In this document: positions 36,079 through 43,832 of the stretch, piece after piece
Layout: every line of letters starts with the position of its first letter
Position numbering within the stretch: position 1 is the stretch's first letter
Made by a program: the position numbers and the translations under genes
Assembly (NCBI GenBank): GCA_021816585.1
Contig: JAKAXL010000015.1
Location: 1-59,754, forward strand
Source of the DNA: Pseudomonadota bacterium
GTDB lineage: Bacteria > Pseudomonadota > Gammaproteobacteria > Burkholderiales > Burkholderiaceae_C
Reading direction: 5' to 3'
Length of the DNA: 59,754 nt
Notes under the pieces: model-generated
Databases searched by the model: none
What the model was told of the DNA's origin: nothing
What the model saw: only the letters and a program-made list of their open reading frames with translations

Positions 36079-36406
36079 TCAGGAAAGACGGGTCGGGGGA
36101 ACAGGGGGGGCGCAAGTGTTCTGGCAGCTGCGGCTCGCGCTCCAGGAGGTCGGCGAAGCAACGCTCCACGTCCACGGCCTCGCCGCGCATCACCGCGTCG
36201 AGCGCGCCCAGCGCGTCGTGGATGCGCAGCGCCTCCTCGGCCTCGAGGACCGAGCGCGCGTGGCCGAGGAACACCAGCACCCAGGTTCCCGGCTCCCGCG
36301 GTCCCAGCAGGCTCATGTCGACATGCTCGCGCGCGCCCGACGGGGCTTCGCACACAGCCAGGAATTCGTGCATCTCCACAATGCGCAGGGGGCGGCCGAT
36401 GCACAT
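36079..36406 (-). pseudogene. hoxL: HypC-family chaperone HoxL/HupF, frameshifted near its 3' end
   Basis: HypC paralogue dedicated to the membrane-bound hydrogenase. It begins MCIGRPLRIVEM with the essential cysteine, and has WVLVFLGHARSVLEAEEA. As sequenced, the frame does not end but runs on into hoxO. At 36104-36110 there is a run of seven C on the coding strand. With six, translation would end at TGA 36081-36079 (tail ...RPPVPPTRLS), directly before the hoxO ribosome-binding site. That gives a normal-sized HoxL of about 108 residues. A sequencing error or a slippage (phase-variation) tract are both possible. Confidence 0.85.
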
Positions 36407-36408
36407 GG

Positions 36409-37107
36409 TCAGATCGGGCGGCGCGAGTCGACGTCGACGCTGATGCGGGTGCCGACGTCGCAGGCGGGTTTGGGATCGAAGCGCAGCCGCGGGTCGGCGA
36501 GCACCCGGGGATCGCCGTGGCGCGGTGCCTCGCCGGCATCGGGGCGTCCGGCCTCGTAGCGGGCGAGTTCCAGCGCCTCGGCGCCGAGCGGTTCGGAGTC
36601 GCAGGGCTGGTCGCGCCGCCGTCCCATCACGCCCAGCCCGGCGAGCCAGGACAGGCCGGCGGCCACGGCAGGCTCCAGCTGCTCCTTGACCACCGGGCTG
36701 AGGCTGCCGCCGAAGTCCTCCAGCACCTGCGGCTGCACGCCCACCAGCGCCAGGTGGCGCGGCATGCCTCCGAGCAGTTCGGCGGTGAGCAGGACTTCCT
36801 GGAATCCGGTCTGGTGCAGGCTGACCTTGCGCGCCCCCATGAAGCGCGGGACCTCGTCCCCGAACACGCAATGCAGGCTGCCCGGGGCAAGGCCGTAGTC
36901 GACAGCGTCGAACACCAGCAGCACGTCCGCTTCCTGCACGTGATGCAGCAGGTACAGGCCCTGGGTGCCTCCGTCGAGCAACCGCACCTCGGGCGGGAAC
37001 TGGTAGTCGCGCTGCAGCAGTTGCACCGCGCGCACGCCGAAGCCCTCGTCGGCCCAAAGCAGGTTGCCGATGCCCAGCACCAGCACGCGGGGCGTGTTGC
37101 CAATCAC
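36409..37107 (-). CDS. hoxM: Hydrogenase maturation endopeptidase HoxM/HupD
   Basis: Nickel-dependent protease that removes the C-terminal peptide of the HoxG precursor after metal insertion. The three nickel ligands are visible: GNLLWADEGFG (Glu), VFDAVDYG (Asp) and KVSLHQTG (His). The 232-residue chain has a longer C-terminal tail than most relatives (about 165 residues would cover the core). It is the first gene of the leftward operon, about 65 bp from the predicted sigma-54 start site. Confidence 0.95.
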   Translation of the reverse strand: MIGNTPRVLVLGIGNLLWADEGFGVRAVQLLQRDYQFPPEVRLLDGGTQGLYLLHHVQEADVLLVFDAVDYGLAPGSLHCVFGDEVPRFMGARKVSLHQTGFQEVLLTAELLGGMPRHLALVGVQPQVLEDFGGSLSPVVKEQLEPAVAAGLSWLAGLGVMGRRRDQPCDSEPLGAEALELARYEAGRPDAGEAPRHGDPRVLADPRLRFDPKPACDVGTRISVDVDSRRPI

Positions 37108-37182
37108 CTTGTCGTCTCCTCGTTCGGCGTCGTCTTGCGGGGGGTGTCCGGCCCGTCGAAGCGCGCTCTCGGATTCCCATGC

Positions 37183-37199
37183 AGCAAATGCGATGCCAG
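37183..37199 (-). promoter_or_regulatory. Sigma-54 promoter of the leftward hox/hyp operon
   Basis: On the minus strand CTGGCAT-CGCAT-TTGCT. The GG of the -24 element and the GC of the -12 element are 12 bp apart as required; the consensus is TGGCAC-N5-TTGC. The predicted start of transcription is near 37172, about 65 bp before hoxM. HoxA would be the activator. Confidence 0.65.
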
Positions 37200-37433
37200 C
37201 CCGTGGTGTCGCGCTAAGTGTCTGATCGGACTCGGATTGTCAGCAAAGCTGCCAGTCGCGCCGAAAAAACATGCCAACAAACCTTCCGCTTGATGACCCA
37301 AAGCGGAAAGGGAAATGCCGCATGGGCCGTCGAGCCGCCCTCGACCCGACTGGTTAGCCGCTTACCACCGCGTCGCGGGCCGCGCGCATGCCGCGACCTG
37401 GGGTAAACCACGAATCGGCCCCTCCGCGCACGC

Positions 37434-37446
37434 CAAGTGCTTGATT
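37434..37446 (-). promoter_or_regulatory. IHF-type site in the hoxM-hoxK divergent region
   Basis: AATCAAGCACTTG on the minus strand fits the IHF consensus WATCAANNNNTTR at every position. It lies 19 bp upstream of the hoxK -24 element. DNA bending there would bring bound HoxA to the sigma-54 holoenzyme, as known for other hup promoters. Confidence 0.55.
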
Positions 37447-37463
37447 TTTCGTGGCTTCGATCC

Positions 37464-37480
37464 GTGGCACGGGGATTGCA
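37464..37480 (+). promoter_or_regulatory. Sigma-54 promoter of hoxKGZ
   Basis: GTGGCAC-GGGGA-TTGCA, a perfect TGGCAC-N5-TTGC element (GG at 37466-37467, GC at 37478-37479). Transcription would begin near 37491, about 43 bp before the hoxK start. It is the structural-gene counterpart of the promoter on the other strand. Confidence 0.8.
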
Positions 37481-37533
37481 GAAAGGACGTGCCAGGCTTC
37501 GCGCGAAGCCTCAAAACCAGGAGGAGGCGGACC

Positions 37534-38634
37534 ATGTCGGTCACGGAAACGTTCTACGAAGTCATGCGGCGCCAGGGGATTTCCCGCCGCAGTTTTCTCA
37601 AGTACTGCAGCCTCACCGCGGCCGCGCTGGGACTGGGGCCCCAGTACGCCAGCGAAATCGCCTACGCCATGGAGAACAAGCCGCGCCTGCCGGTGCTGTG
37701 GCTCCACGGCCTGGAATGCACCTGCTGCTCCGAGTCCTTCATCCGCTCCGGCCACCCGCTGGCCAAGGACGTGATCCTGTCCATGATCTCGCTGGACTAC
37801 GACGACACCCTGATGGCCGCCGCCGGCCACCAGGCCGAGGCCATCGTGGAGGAGGTGGTCAACAAGTACAAGGGCCAGTACATCCTCGCGGTCGAGGGCA
37901 ACCCGCCGCTGAACGAGGACGGCATGTACTGCATCATCGCCGGCCAGCCCTTCGTGGAAAAACTGCGCTACGCGGCGAGCAACGCCAAGGCCATCATCTC
38001 CTGGGGATCGTGCGCATCCTGGGGTTGCGTGCAGGCCGCCAAACCCAATCCCACCCGCGCCACGCCGGTGCACAAGGTGATCACCGACAAGCCGCTGATC
38101 AAGGTGCCCGGCTGTCCGCCGATCGCCGAGGTGATGACCGCGGTGATCACCTACATGCTCACCTTCGACCGCATGCCCGAGCTCGACCGCCAGGGTCGGC
38201 CGAAGATGTTCTACAGCCAGCGCATTCACGACAAGTGCTACCGCCGGCCGCATTTCGATGCCGGCCAGTTCGTCGAGGCCTTCGACGACGAGGGCGCGCG
38301 CCGCGGCTACTGCCTCTACAAGATGGGCTGCAAGGGACCGACCACGTACAACGCCTGCTCGACCACGCGCTGGAACGACGGCGTGTCCTTTCCCATCCAG
38401 TCCGGCCATGGTTGCATCGGCTGTTCGGAGGACGGGTTCTGGGACAAGGGCTCCTGGTATGCCCATCTTACCGACATCAAACCCTTCGGTGTCGAAGCCA
38501 ATGCCGATGAAATCGGAGCGGCCGCCGCCGGTGTGGTGGGCGGAGCCGTGGCGGTGCACGCCGTGGTCAGCGCAGTCAAACGTTTGCGAAGCAGCAAGCA
38601 GAGCGAGACGCGACTCAAGGGAGATAACGAATGA
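37534..38634 (+). CDS. hoxK: Membrane-bound [NiFe]-hydrogenase small subunit HoxK (oxygen-tolerant type)
   Basis: Iron-sulfur subunit of the H2-uptake hydrogenase, 366 residues from the ATG at 37534 (GGAGGAGG upstream). It has a Tat signal with SRRSFLKYC, the proximal-cluster motif ECTCCSESF and [12 protein letters not shown], and CIGC near the distal and medial clusters. The extra cysteine in CTCC and the one in WGCVQ are the two additional ligands of the [4Fe-3S] cluster known from oxygen-tolerant group 1d enzymes. A C-terminal hydrophobic anchor ([20 protein letters not shown]) holds it to the membrane for contact with HoxZ. Its stop overlaps hoxG. Confidence 0.97.
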   Translation: MSVTETFYEVMRRQGISRRSFLKYCSLTAAALGLGPQYASEIAYAMENKPRLPVLWLHGLECTCCSESFIRSGHPLAKDVILSMISLDYDDTLMAAAGHQAEAIVEEVVNKYKGQYILAVEGNPPLNEDGMYCIIAGQPFVEKLRYAASNAKAIISWGSCASWGCVQAAKPNPTRATPVHKVITDKPLIKVPGCPPIAEVMTAVITYMLTFDRMPELDRQGRPKMFYSQRIHDKCYRRPHFDAGQFVEAFDDEGARRGYCLYKMGCKGPTTYNACSTTRWNDGVSFPIQSGHGCIGCSEDGFWDKGSWYAHLTDIKPFGVEANADEIGAAAAGVVGGAVAVHAVVSAVKRLRSSKQSETRLKGDNE

Positions 38635-40448
38635 GCACGGTGACCACCCCCAACGGCTACACGCTGGACACCTCGGGCCGGCGCGTGGTGGTCGATCCGG
38701 TCACCCGGATCGAGGGCCACATGCGCTGTGAGGTCAATGTCGACCAGAACAACATAATCCGCAACGCGGTGTCCACCGGCACCATGTGGCGGGGCCTGGA
38801 AGTGATCGTCAAGGGTCGTGACCCGCGCGACGTCTGGGCCTTCGTGGAGCGCATTTGCGGCGTCTGCACCGGCTGCCACGCGCTGGCGTCTGTGCGTGCG
38901 GTCGAAGACGCGCTAAATATCAAGATTCCAAAGAACGCCTATCTCATTCGCGAGATGATGGCCAAGACCCTGCAGGTCCACGACCACGTGGTGCACTTCT
39001 ATCAGCTGCACGCGCTGGACTGGGTGAACCCTTTGAACGCCCTCAAGGCCGATCCGAAGGCAACGTCGACGCTGCAGCAGACGGTGTCGCCGAACCATCC
39101 GCAATCCAGCCCCGGCTACTTCCGTGATATCCAGTCGCGGATCAAGAAGTTCGTGGACTCGGGCCAGCTTGGGCCGTTCAAGAATGGCTACTGGAGCAAC
39201 CCGGCCTACAAGCTGTCGCCCGAGGCCGACCTGATGGGTGTCACGCATTACCTCGAAGCGCTGGACATGCAGCGCGAGTTCGTGAAGGTGCACACCATCT
39301 TCGGCGGCAAGAACCCGCACCCCAACTACCTAGTAGGAGGTGTGCCCTGCGCCATCAACATGGACGGCGACCTAGCCGCCGGTGCTCCGTTGAACATGGA
39401 GCGCCTGAATTTCGTGCGTGAACGCATCCAGGAGATGGTGGACTTTTGCCGAAACGTCTACGTTCCCGATGTCATCGCCATCGCTAGCTTTTACAAGGAC
39501 TGGCTCTATGGCGGGGGCCTCGGCGCCAAAAGTGTGATGGACTATGGTGACTACGCCAAGGTGATGGGCGACAAGTCAACTGACCAGATGCCTGGCGGCG
39601 TGATTCTCAACGGCAACTGGAATGAGGTTTTCGAGGTCGATCCGCGCGATCCGGGCCAGGTCCAGGAGTTCGTGACCCACTCCTGGTACACCTACCCGGG
39701 GCAGGAGAACAAGGGACTCCACCCCTGGGACGGCATAACCGATCCGAAATTCGAGCTCGGCCCCAAGGCCAAAGGTACCAAGACCAATATCCAGGAGATC
39801 GACGAGTCAGCCAAGTACTCATGGATCAAGGCGCCACGCTGGAAAGGTCATGCGGTGGAGGTTGGGCCGCTATCTCGCTACACGTTGGCATACGCCAAGA
39901 AGTTACCGTATCAACGCGAACAGGTGGACCGCGGCGTGGCGTTCTTCAATCAACTTGCCGGCACGAATTTGGATGCAAAGGCCGTTTTGCAGACCACGAT
40001 CGGCCGCACCTTGGCGCGCGCCCTGGAGGCGGAGTATTGCGCCGACATGATGGTGGACGACTGGAACGACCTCATCGCCAACATCAAGGCGGGCGACACG
40101 GCGACCGCCAACATGGAGAAGTGGGACCCGAGCACCTGGCCCAGGGAGGCCAAGGGTGTTGCGACAGTGTCTGCCCCGCGTGGCGCGCTGGGTCACTGGG
40201 TGCGCATCAAAGACGGTCGCATCGAGAACTACCAGGCGGTGGTGCCAACCACCTGGAACGGGTCGCCGCGCGATCCAGCCGGGAACATTGGCGCTTTCGA
40301 GGCTAGCCTGATGAATACCAAGATGGAGCGCCCGGACGAGCCGGTCGAGATCTTGCGCACCCTGCACAGCTTCGACCCCTGCCTGGCCTGCTCCACTCAT
40401 GTGATGAGCGAGGACGGCAGTGAACTCACCCGGGTGAAGGTGCGCTGA
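38631..40448 (+). CDS. hoxG: Membrane-bound [NiFe]-hydrogenase large subunit HoxG
   Basis: Catalytic subunit, 605 residues. The Ni/Fe ligands are in [11 protein letters not shown] and DPCLACSTH. After the final histidine comes a 15-residue extension starting VMSEDG, the substrate of the HoxM protease. PVTRIEGH near the N-terminus is a family signature. The start overlaps the hoxK stop (ATGA). From about residue 90 onward codon choice becomes less G+C-rich than in hoxK, which suggests a recombination point inside the gene. Confidence 0.97.
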   Translation: MSTVTTPNGYTLDTSGRRVVVDPVTRIEGHMRCEVNVDQNNIIRNAVSTGTMWRGLEVIVKGRDPRDVWAFVERICGVCTGCHALASVRAVEDALNIKIPKNAYLIREMMAKTLQVHDHVVHFYQLHALDWVNPLNALKADPKATSTLQQTVSPNHPQSSPGYFRDIQSRIKKFVDSGQLGPFKNGYWSNPAYKLSPEADLMGVTHYLEALDMQREFVKVHTIFGGKNPHPNYLVGGVPCAINMDGDLAAGAPLNMERLNFVRERIQEMVDFCRNVYVPDVIAIASFYKDWLYGGGLGAKSVMDYGDYAKVMGDKSTDQMPGGVILNGNWNEVFEVDPRDPGQVQEFVTHSWYTYPGQENKGLHPWDGITDPKFELGPKAKGTKTNIQEIDESAKYSWIKAPRWKGHAVEVGPLSRYTLAYAKKLPYQREQVDRGVAFFNQLAGTNLDAKAVLQTTIGRTLARALEAEYCADMMVDDWNDLIANIKAGDTATANMEKWDPSTWPREAKGVATVSAPRGALGHWVRIKDGRIENYQAVVPTTWNGSPRDPAGNIGAFEASLMNTKMERPDEPVEILRTLHSFDPCLACSTHVMSEDGSELTRVKVR

Positions 40449-40505
40449 CGGCGGGGCCTGCGCCTTTGGCCGGGCCACGCGCCATTGACCAATCAGGAGA
40501 CAAAC

Positions 40506-41225
40506 ATGAGCGCGCAGTCCACGCATCAAACCCATGCCGAGCCGGCGGTGTATGTTTACGAGGCACCGATCCGATTATGGCACTGGATCCAGTTCTTTGC
40601 CATCGCGACGTTGTGCGTGACAGGGTTTTTTATCGGCCATCCGTTGCCCAGTCAGCCGGGTCAGGCCTACGACCACTTCCTGATGGGCTACATCCGTTTC
40701 GCCCACTTCACGGCAGCGTACATCTTCATCATTGGCTTTTTGTTTCGCATCTACTGGGCCTTCGCGGGCAATTCGCATGCCCGAGAAATCTTCCTGCCGC
40801 CCGTCTTTCGAGGCGAGTACTGGCGCGGTGTTTGGCATGAGATTAAGTGGTACCTGTTTCTTGCCCGGGAGCCGAACAAGTATTCAGGTCATAACCCGCT
40901 CGCCATCCTGGCGATGCACGTCATGTTCGTGTGGGGATCGATCTTCACCATCCTCACTGGGCTCGCCCTATTCGGCGAGGGAACGCTGGAAGGTTCATGG
41001 CAATATGATTGGTTTTCGTCATGGATCACTCCGATCTTCGGACAGCCCCAGGCTGTGCGCACCGCGCACCATTTAGCGATGTGGTACCTGATAACGTTCA
41101 TCCTCGTGCACATCTACGTCGCTATTCGCGAGGACATCATGTCGCGCCAGTCCATCGTCAGTTCCATGATCAGCGGCTGGCGGACCTTCAAGGACACCCG
41201 CCGTATCAAGGGTGACGAGTTCTGA
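40506..41225 (+). CDS. hoxZ: Hydrogenase b-type cytochrome HoxZ/HupC
   Basis: Di-haem membrane cytochrome that takes electrons from HoxK to the quinone pool. The 239-residue chain (ATG 40506, AGGAGA upstream; an earlier ATG at 40485 has no site) has four hydrophobic helices, with histidines in IRLWHWIQFFAIA, RFAHFTAAYIF, AMHVMFVWG and RTAHHLAMWY as candidate haem ligands. It follows hoxG by about 57 bp. Confidence 0.95.
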   Translation: MSAQSTHQTHAEPAVYVYEAPIRLWHWIQFFAIATLCVTGFFIGHPLPSQPGQAYDHFLMGYIRFAHFTAAYIFIIGFLFRIYWAFAGNSHAREIFLPPVFRGEYWRGVWHEIKWYLFLAREPNKYSGHNPLAILAMHVMFVWGSIFTILTGLALFGEGTLEGSWQYDWFSSWITPIFGQPQAVRTAHHLAMWYLITFILVHIYVAIREDIMSRQSIVSSMISGWRTFKDTRRIKGDEF

Positions 41226-41295
41226 ATAACCTCCTCGGGGCGGTTCTCATGTCTCCCACGTCCTGCCATCCAACCGACATTCTGGGATTGATCGA

Positions 41296-42447
41296 TTGAA
41301 CTGCGATGCAACAGCCGTGCTGACGCCCCGCCCACGTGCGCGCGGGCTGGGCGCCTTGAGGTTTGATCGCGATGAATGGGTACAGCTCGCCGGCTACTAT
41401 GGCTTCATCGGCGTGCTGCACCTTGCCGGATGGTGGCTCTACCTTTATTACGCCGAGCGCTACCCTGCGATGATCGGTCTGGGGCTGACGGCCTATCTCT
41501 TCGGGCTGCGCCACGCCTTCGACGCCGACCACATCGCTGCTGTCGACGACACGGTGCGGCTGCTCGTGCAGGAGGGCAGCAAGCCCCTCGGCGTCGGTTT
41601 TTTCTTTTCTCTGGGCCATTCCACGGTGGTCTTCCTGCTGGCGGTGTTCGCCGCGTTCATGGTGAGTGCTGTGAAGACCCATATGCCAGAGATGCAGCAC
41701 ATTGGCAGTATCCTGGGTACGGGCGTGTCCGGCATCTTTCTGGTGATCGTCGGGGCGCTCAACCTGTTGATCCTGCTCGATCTGCTCAAGGTATGGAACC
41801 GAGCTCGATGCGGGGTGCACGACCATCATCATGTGAATACCTTGCTTGCCAAGCGCGGCCTGTTCTACCGGCTGTTCGGCGGACGGTTGCAGCGGGTCAT
41901 CAAGCAAAGCTGGCAGATGTATCCGGTCGGGTTCCTGTTTGGCCTTGGGTTCGATACGGCGTCCGAGATTGGCCTGCTGGCCATGACCGCAGGCGCTGCC
42001 ACGGGCAACCTGCCGGTTCCGGCCGTGCTGTCGCTACCCATTCTGTTCACTGCGGGGATGTCCGCCATGGACACCACAGACGGCGTTCTCATGACCAAGG
42101 CCTACGGCTGGGCGCTGGCCAACCCGCTACGTCGGATCTTCTACAACATCAGCACCACCTTGCTGTCGGTGTTGGTCGCCCTCGTCCTGGGTGGCGTTGA
42201 GTTGTTGCAGGTGATCATCCCCGCCGTCGGCTGGCAGGGCAGGGTAGCCGATGCTATCGTGAACCTGGACCTCGGTGATCTGGGCTATCTGATCGTCGGC
42301 CTGTTTTTGGTCGCGTGGCTGTCGTCGCTGGTCGCGTGGGCGCTGGGCTACAAGCGTCGAGCGACCCAGGAGGTTGCTGAGCCGACGCTGTACCGCCACG
42401 AGCATGCCCACGACGACGGGAACAGCCACGAGCACTTTCACTATTGA
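41296..42447 (+). CDS. hoxN: High-affinity nickel permease, HoxN/NixA family
   Basis: Nickel (or cobalt) importer of the NiCoT family, supplying the hydrogenase metal. The family signature RHAFDADHIAAVDD in helix 2 is exact, and FSLGHSTVV and LGFDTASEIGLL follow. There are about eight hydrophobic segments. The C-terminus is His-rich (HEHAHDDGN...HEHFHY). No ATG fits: the frame opens at TTG 41296, and GTG 41317 is an alternative. It lies about 70 bp after hoxZ and is probably in the same transcript. Confidence 0.93.
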   Translation: MNCDATAVLTPRPRARGLGALRFDRDEWVQLAGYYGFIGVLHLAGWWLYLYYAERYPAMIGLGLTAYLFGLRHAFDADHIAAVDDTVRLLVQEGSKPLGVGFFFSLGHSTVVFLLAVFAAFMVSAVKTHMPEMQHIGSILGTGVSGIFLVIVGALNLLILLDLLKVWNRARCGVHDHHHVNTLLAKRGLFYRLFGGRLQRVIKQSWQMYPVGFLFGLGFDTASEIGLLAMTAGAATGNLPVPAVLSLPILFTAGMSAMDTTDGVLMTKAYGWALANPLRRIFYNISTTLLSVLVALVLGGVELLQVIIPAVGWQGRVADAIVNLDLGDLGYLIVGLFLVAWLSSLVAWALGYKRRATQEVAEPTLYRHEHAHDDGNSHEHFHY

Positions 42448-42465
42448 CTCGGCCCTTAGGCAGTA

Positions 42466-42559
42466 TCAGGCGGCGTATTTGACGTGCGGGTCGCGGAAGT
42501 TAGCTTTGACGCGTTCGGCTTCACGGCCGATGGTGGCCACCTCGCCCCATCTGCTCTCG
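42466..42559 (-). pseudogene. C-terminal fragment of an unidentified protein
   Basis: The minus strand reads ESRWGEVATIGREAERVK, then ANFRDPHVKYAA and a stop: protein-like, but there is no start and the frame is closed upstream. It is a truncated gene end just past hoxN. I do not recognise the family. It marks the right-hand joint of the hydrogenase island. Confidence 0.4.
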
Positions 42560-42703
42560 ATCGGAGTCGCTTGGTCTCGCTAAAATCCGCTGCATGAACT
42601 GACCGTACGCGAGCATTAGGCCCGCAGACCTCAATTTGAAGCGCACGACACAGGGTTCGTGCGTCTGCAAAAGTCGAGATCAACATGCATAACCATAGTC
42701 AGT

Positions 42704-43099
42704 TCAACGCCGCCATTCGGCTGCTCGCGAACGGCGCATACATCGAGCAGGGCTGCGCACACAGCGCTTCTGCCAGCCCGCCTGGCAAATCAACCAGCAG
42801 CCAGGCAGCCATCTGAGCAGTTCGTGCCGTTCATCCACCGAACGTGATTCCAGCGGCATGCGGCCATGCTCAGGAGGGATTCGTTCCACACTGGGCCGGT
42901 CACACTCGTCCTCAGACAAATGCATGACCTTGCGCCGTCGTGTCAGCAGAGAACAGACCACATGGAGCAGCGTAATGTGCTCGATCATCTTGCCGCCCAG
43001 ATCACCAGTCGCAAAATCACTCCACAGCCTGTTCAGCCACGCGGCAGCTTCCTGGTCCAGCCATGGAGGTGGCAGGGGGTCATCTCGGCCCTCGTCCAC
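42704..43099 (-). CDS. Possible small unknown gene, divergent from tnsA
   Basis: A 131-codon frame. Its first 60 residues look protein-like, with a helical stretch (WLDQEAAAWLNRLWSDFA, then MIEHITLLHVVCSLL); the arginine-rich remainder does not. No clear ribosome-binding site and no recognised domain. It could be a frameshifted remnant. The rest of the 42,560-43,172 stretch shows nothing further. Confidence 0.25.
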   Translation of the reverse strand: MDEGRDDPLPPPWLDQEAAAWLNRLWSDFATGDLGGKMIEHITLLHVVCSLLTRRRKVMHLSEDECDRPSVERIPPEHGRMPLESRSVDERHELLRWLPGCWLICQAGWQKRCVRSPARCMRRSRAAEWRR

Positions 43100-43172
43100 A
43101 CAATTTTGCGAAGACGCCTAAAGACGATGGAACTGGATAGACTTCCCGGAGCAGACAATCCACACCACCACG

Positions 43173-43832
43173 ATGCCAGTCCGAAAGATCCCGAAGAACC
43201 ACATCTTCATCACTGGCCGGCACGCGTCTTCCAAGAGCATCGGGCACGCGGACTTTGAGGAGCTCCTCGAAAGAGATCACCTTATCCTCTTGGATTTTGA
43301 CCAGACCGTGAGCTCCTACGAGGTTCAGCCCGTGCGGATCCGAGTTCCAGCCAAGAAAACCAACTACGTTCCAGACGCTCTCGCCCATTTCCACCCCGAC
43401 GCGTCCGGAGCAACCCGCTCCAGCGAGCTCATCGAGGTCAAGCCATCCGCGTTTCTCAAAGAGCATCGCACCGACTACGCACCGAAATTCGAAGCTGCCC
43501 GCGCGTTCGCCGAAGGTCGCGGATGGATCTTCGTCGTGAAGACCGAGCGTGACATCCGCACGCCTCGACTCGACAACCTCAAGTTCCTGCGGAGTTACCG
43601 CCGACTGAACGTTGATCCTGGCGACGTGAAGTGGATTGCCGATCGACTTGCCACGACTGGCGGACGGTCCTCCGAATTGCAGCTGCTCGGGGCCGATGTC
43701 GTTGGCGTTGAGGAGCGCCTTCGACTGCTGCCTGTCCTCTGGCACCTGGTTGTCACCGGCCAGTTGGTCGTCAACCTCGACAAGCCTCTCACCGAGGACT
43801 CGCCGATTGCCATTCCTGCACGAGCGCCATGA
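43173..43832 (+). CDS. tnsA: Tn7-like transposition endonuclease TnsA
   Basis: Cuts the 5' ends of the transposon so that, with TnsB, it is excised fully. The 219-residue protein carries the restriction-enzyme-like core: glutamate in FEELLERDHL, aspartate in YVPDALAHF, and the E-x-K in ELIEVKPSAF. It is shorter than Tn7 TnsA (273), in line with the compact TnsA of other Tn7-like groups. The stop overlaps tnsB by 4 bp. Having TnsA predicts cut-and-paste movement. Confidence 0.92.
   Translation: MPVRKIPKNHIFITGRHASSKSIGHADFEELLERDHLILLDFDQTVSSYEVQPVRIRVPAKKTNYVPDALAHFHPDASGATRSSELIEVKPSAFLKEHRTDYAPKFEAARAFAEGRGWIFVVKTERDIRTPRLDNLKFLRSYRRLNVDPGDVKWIADRLATTGGRSSELQLLGADVVGVEERLRLLPVLWHLVVTGQLVVNLDKPLTEDSPIAIPARAP

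Noticed and set aside
35654-36406. A genuine HoxL-HoxO fusion protein
   Set aside because: A stop and a ribosome-binding site for hoxO sit in the right places one frame away, next to a seven-C run, so a one-base indel is the simpler explanation.
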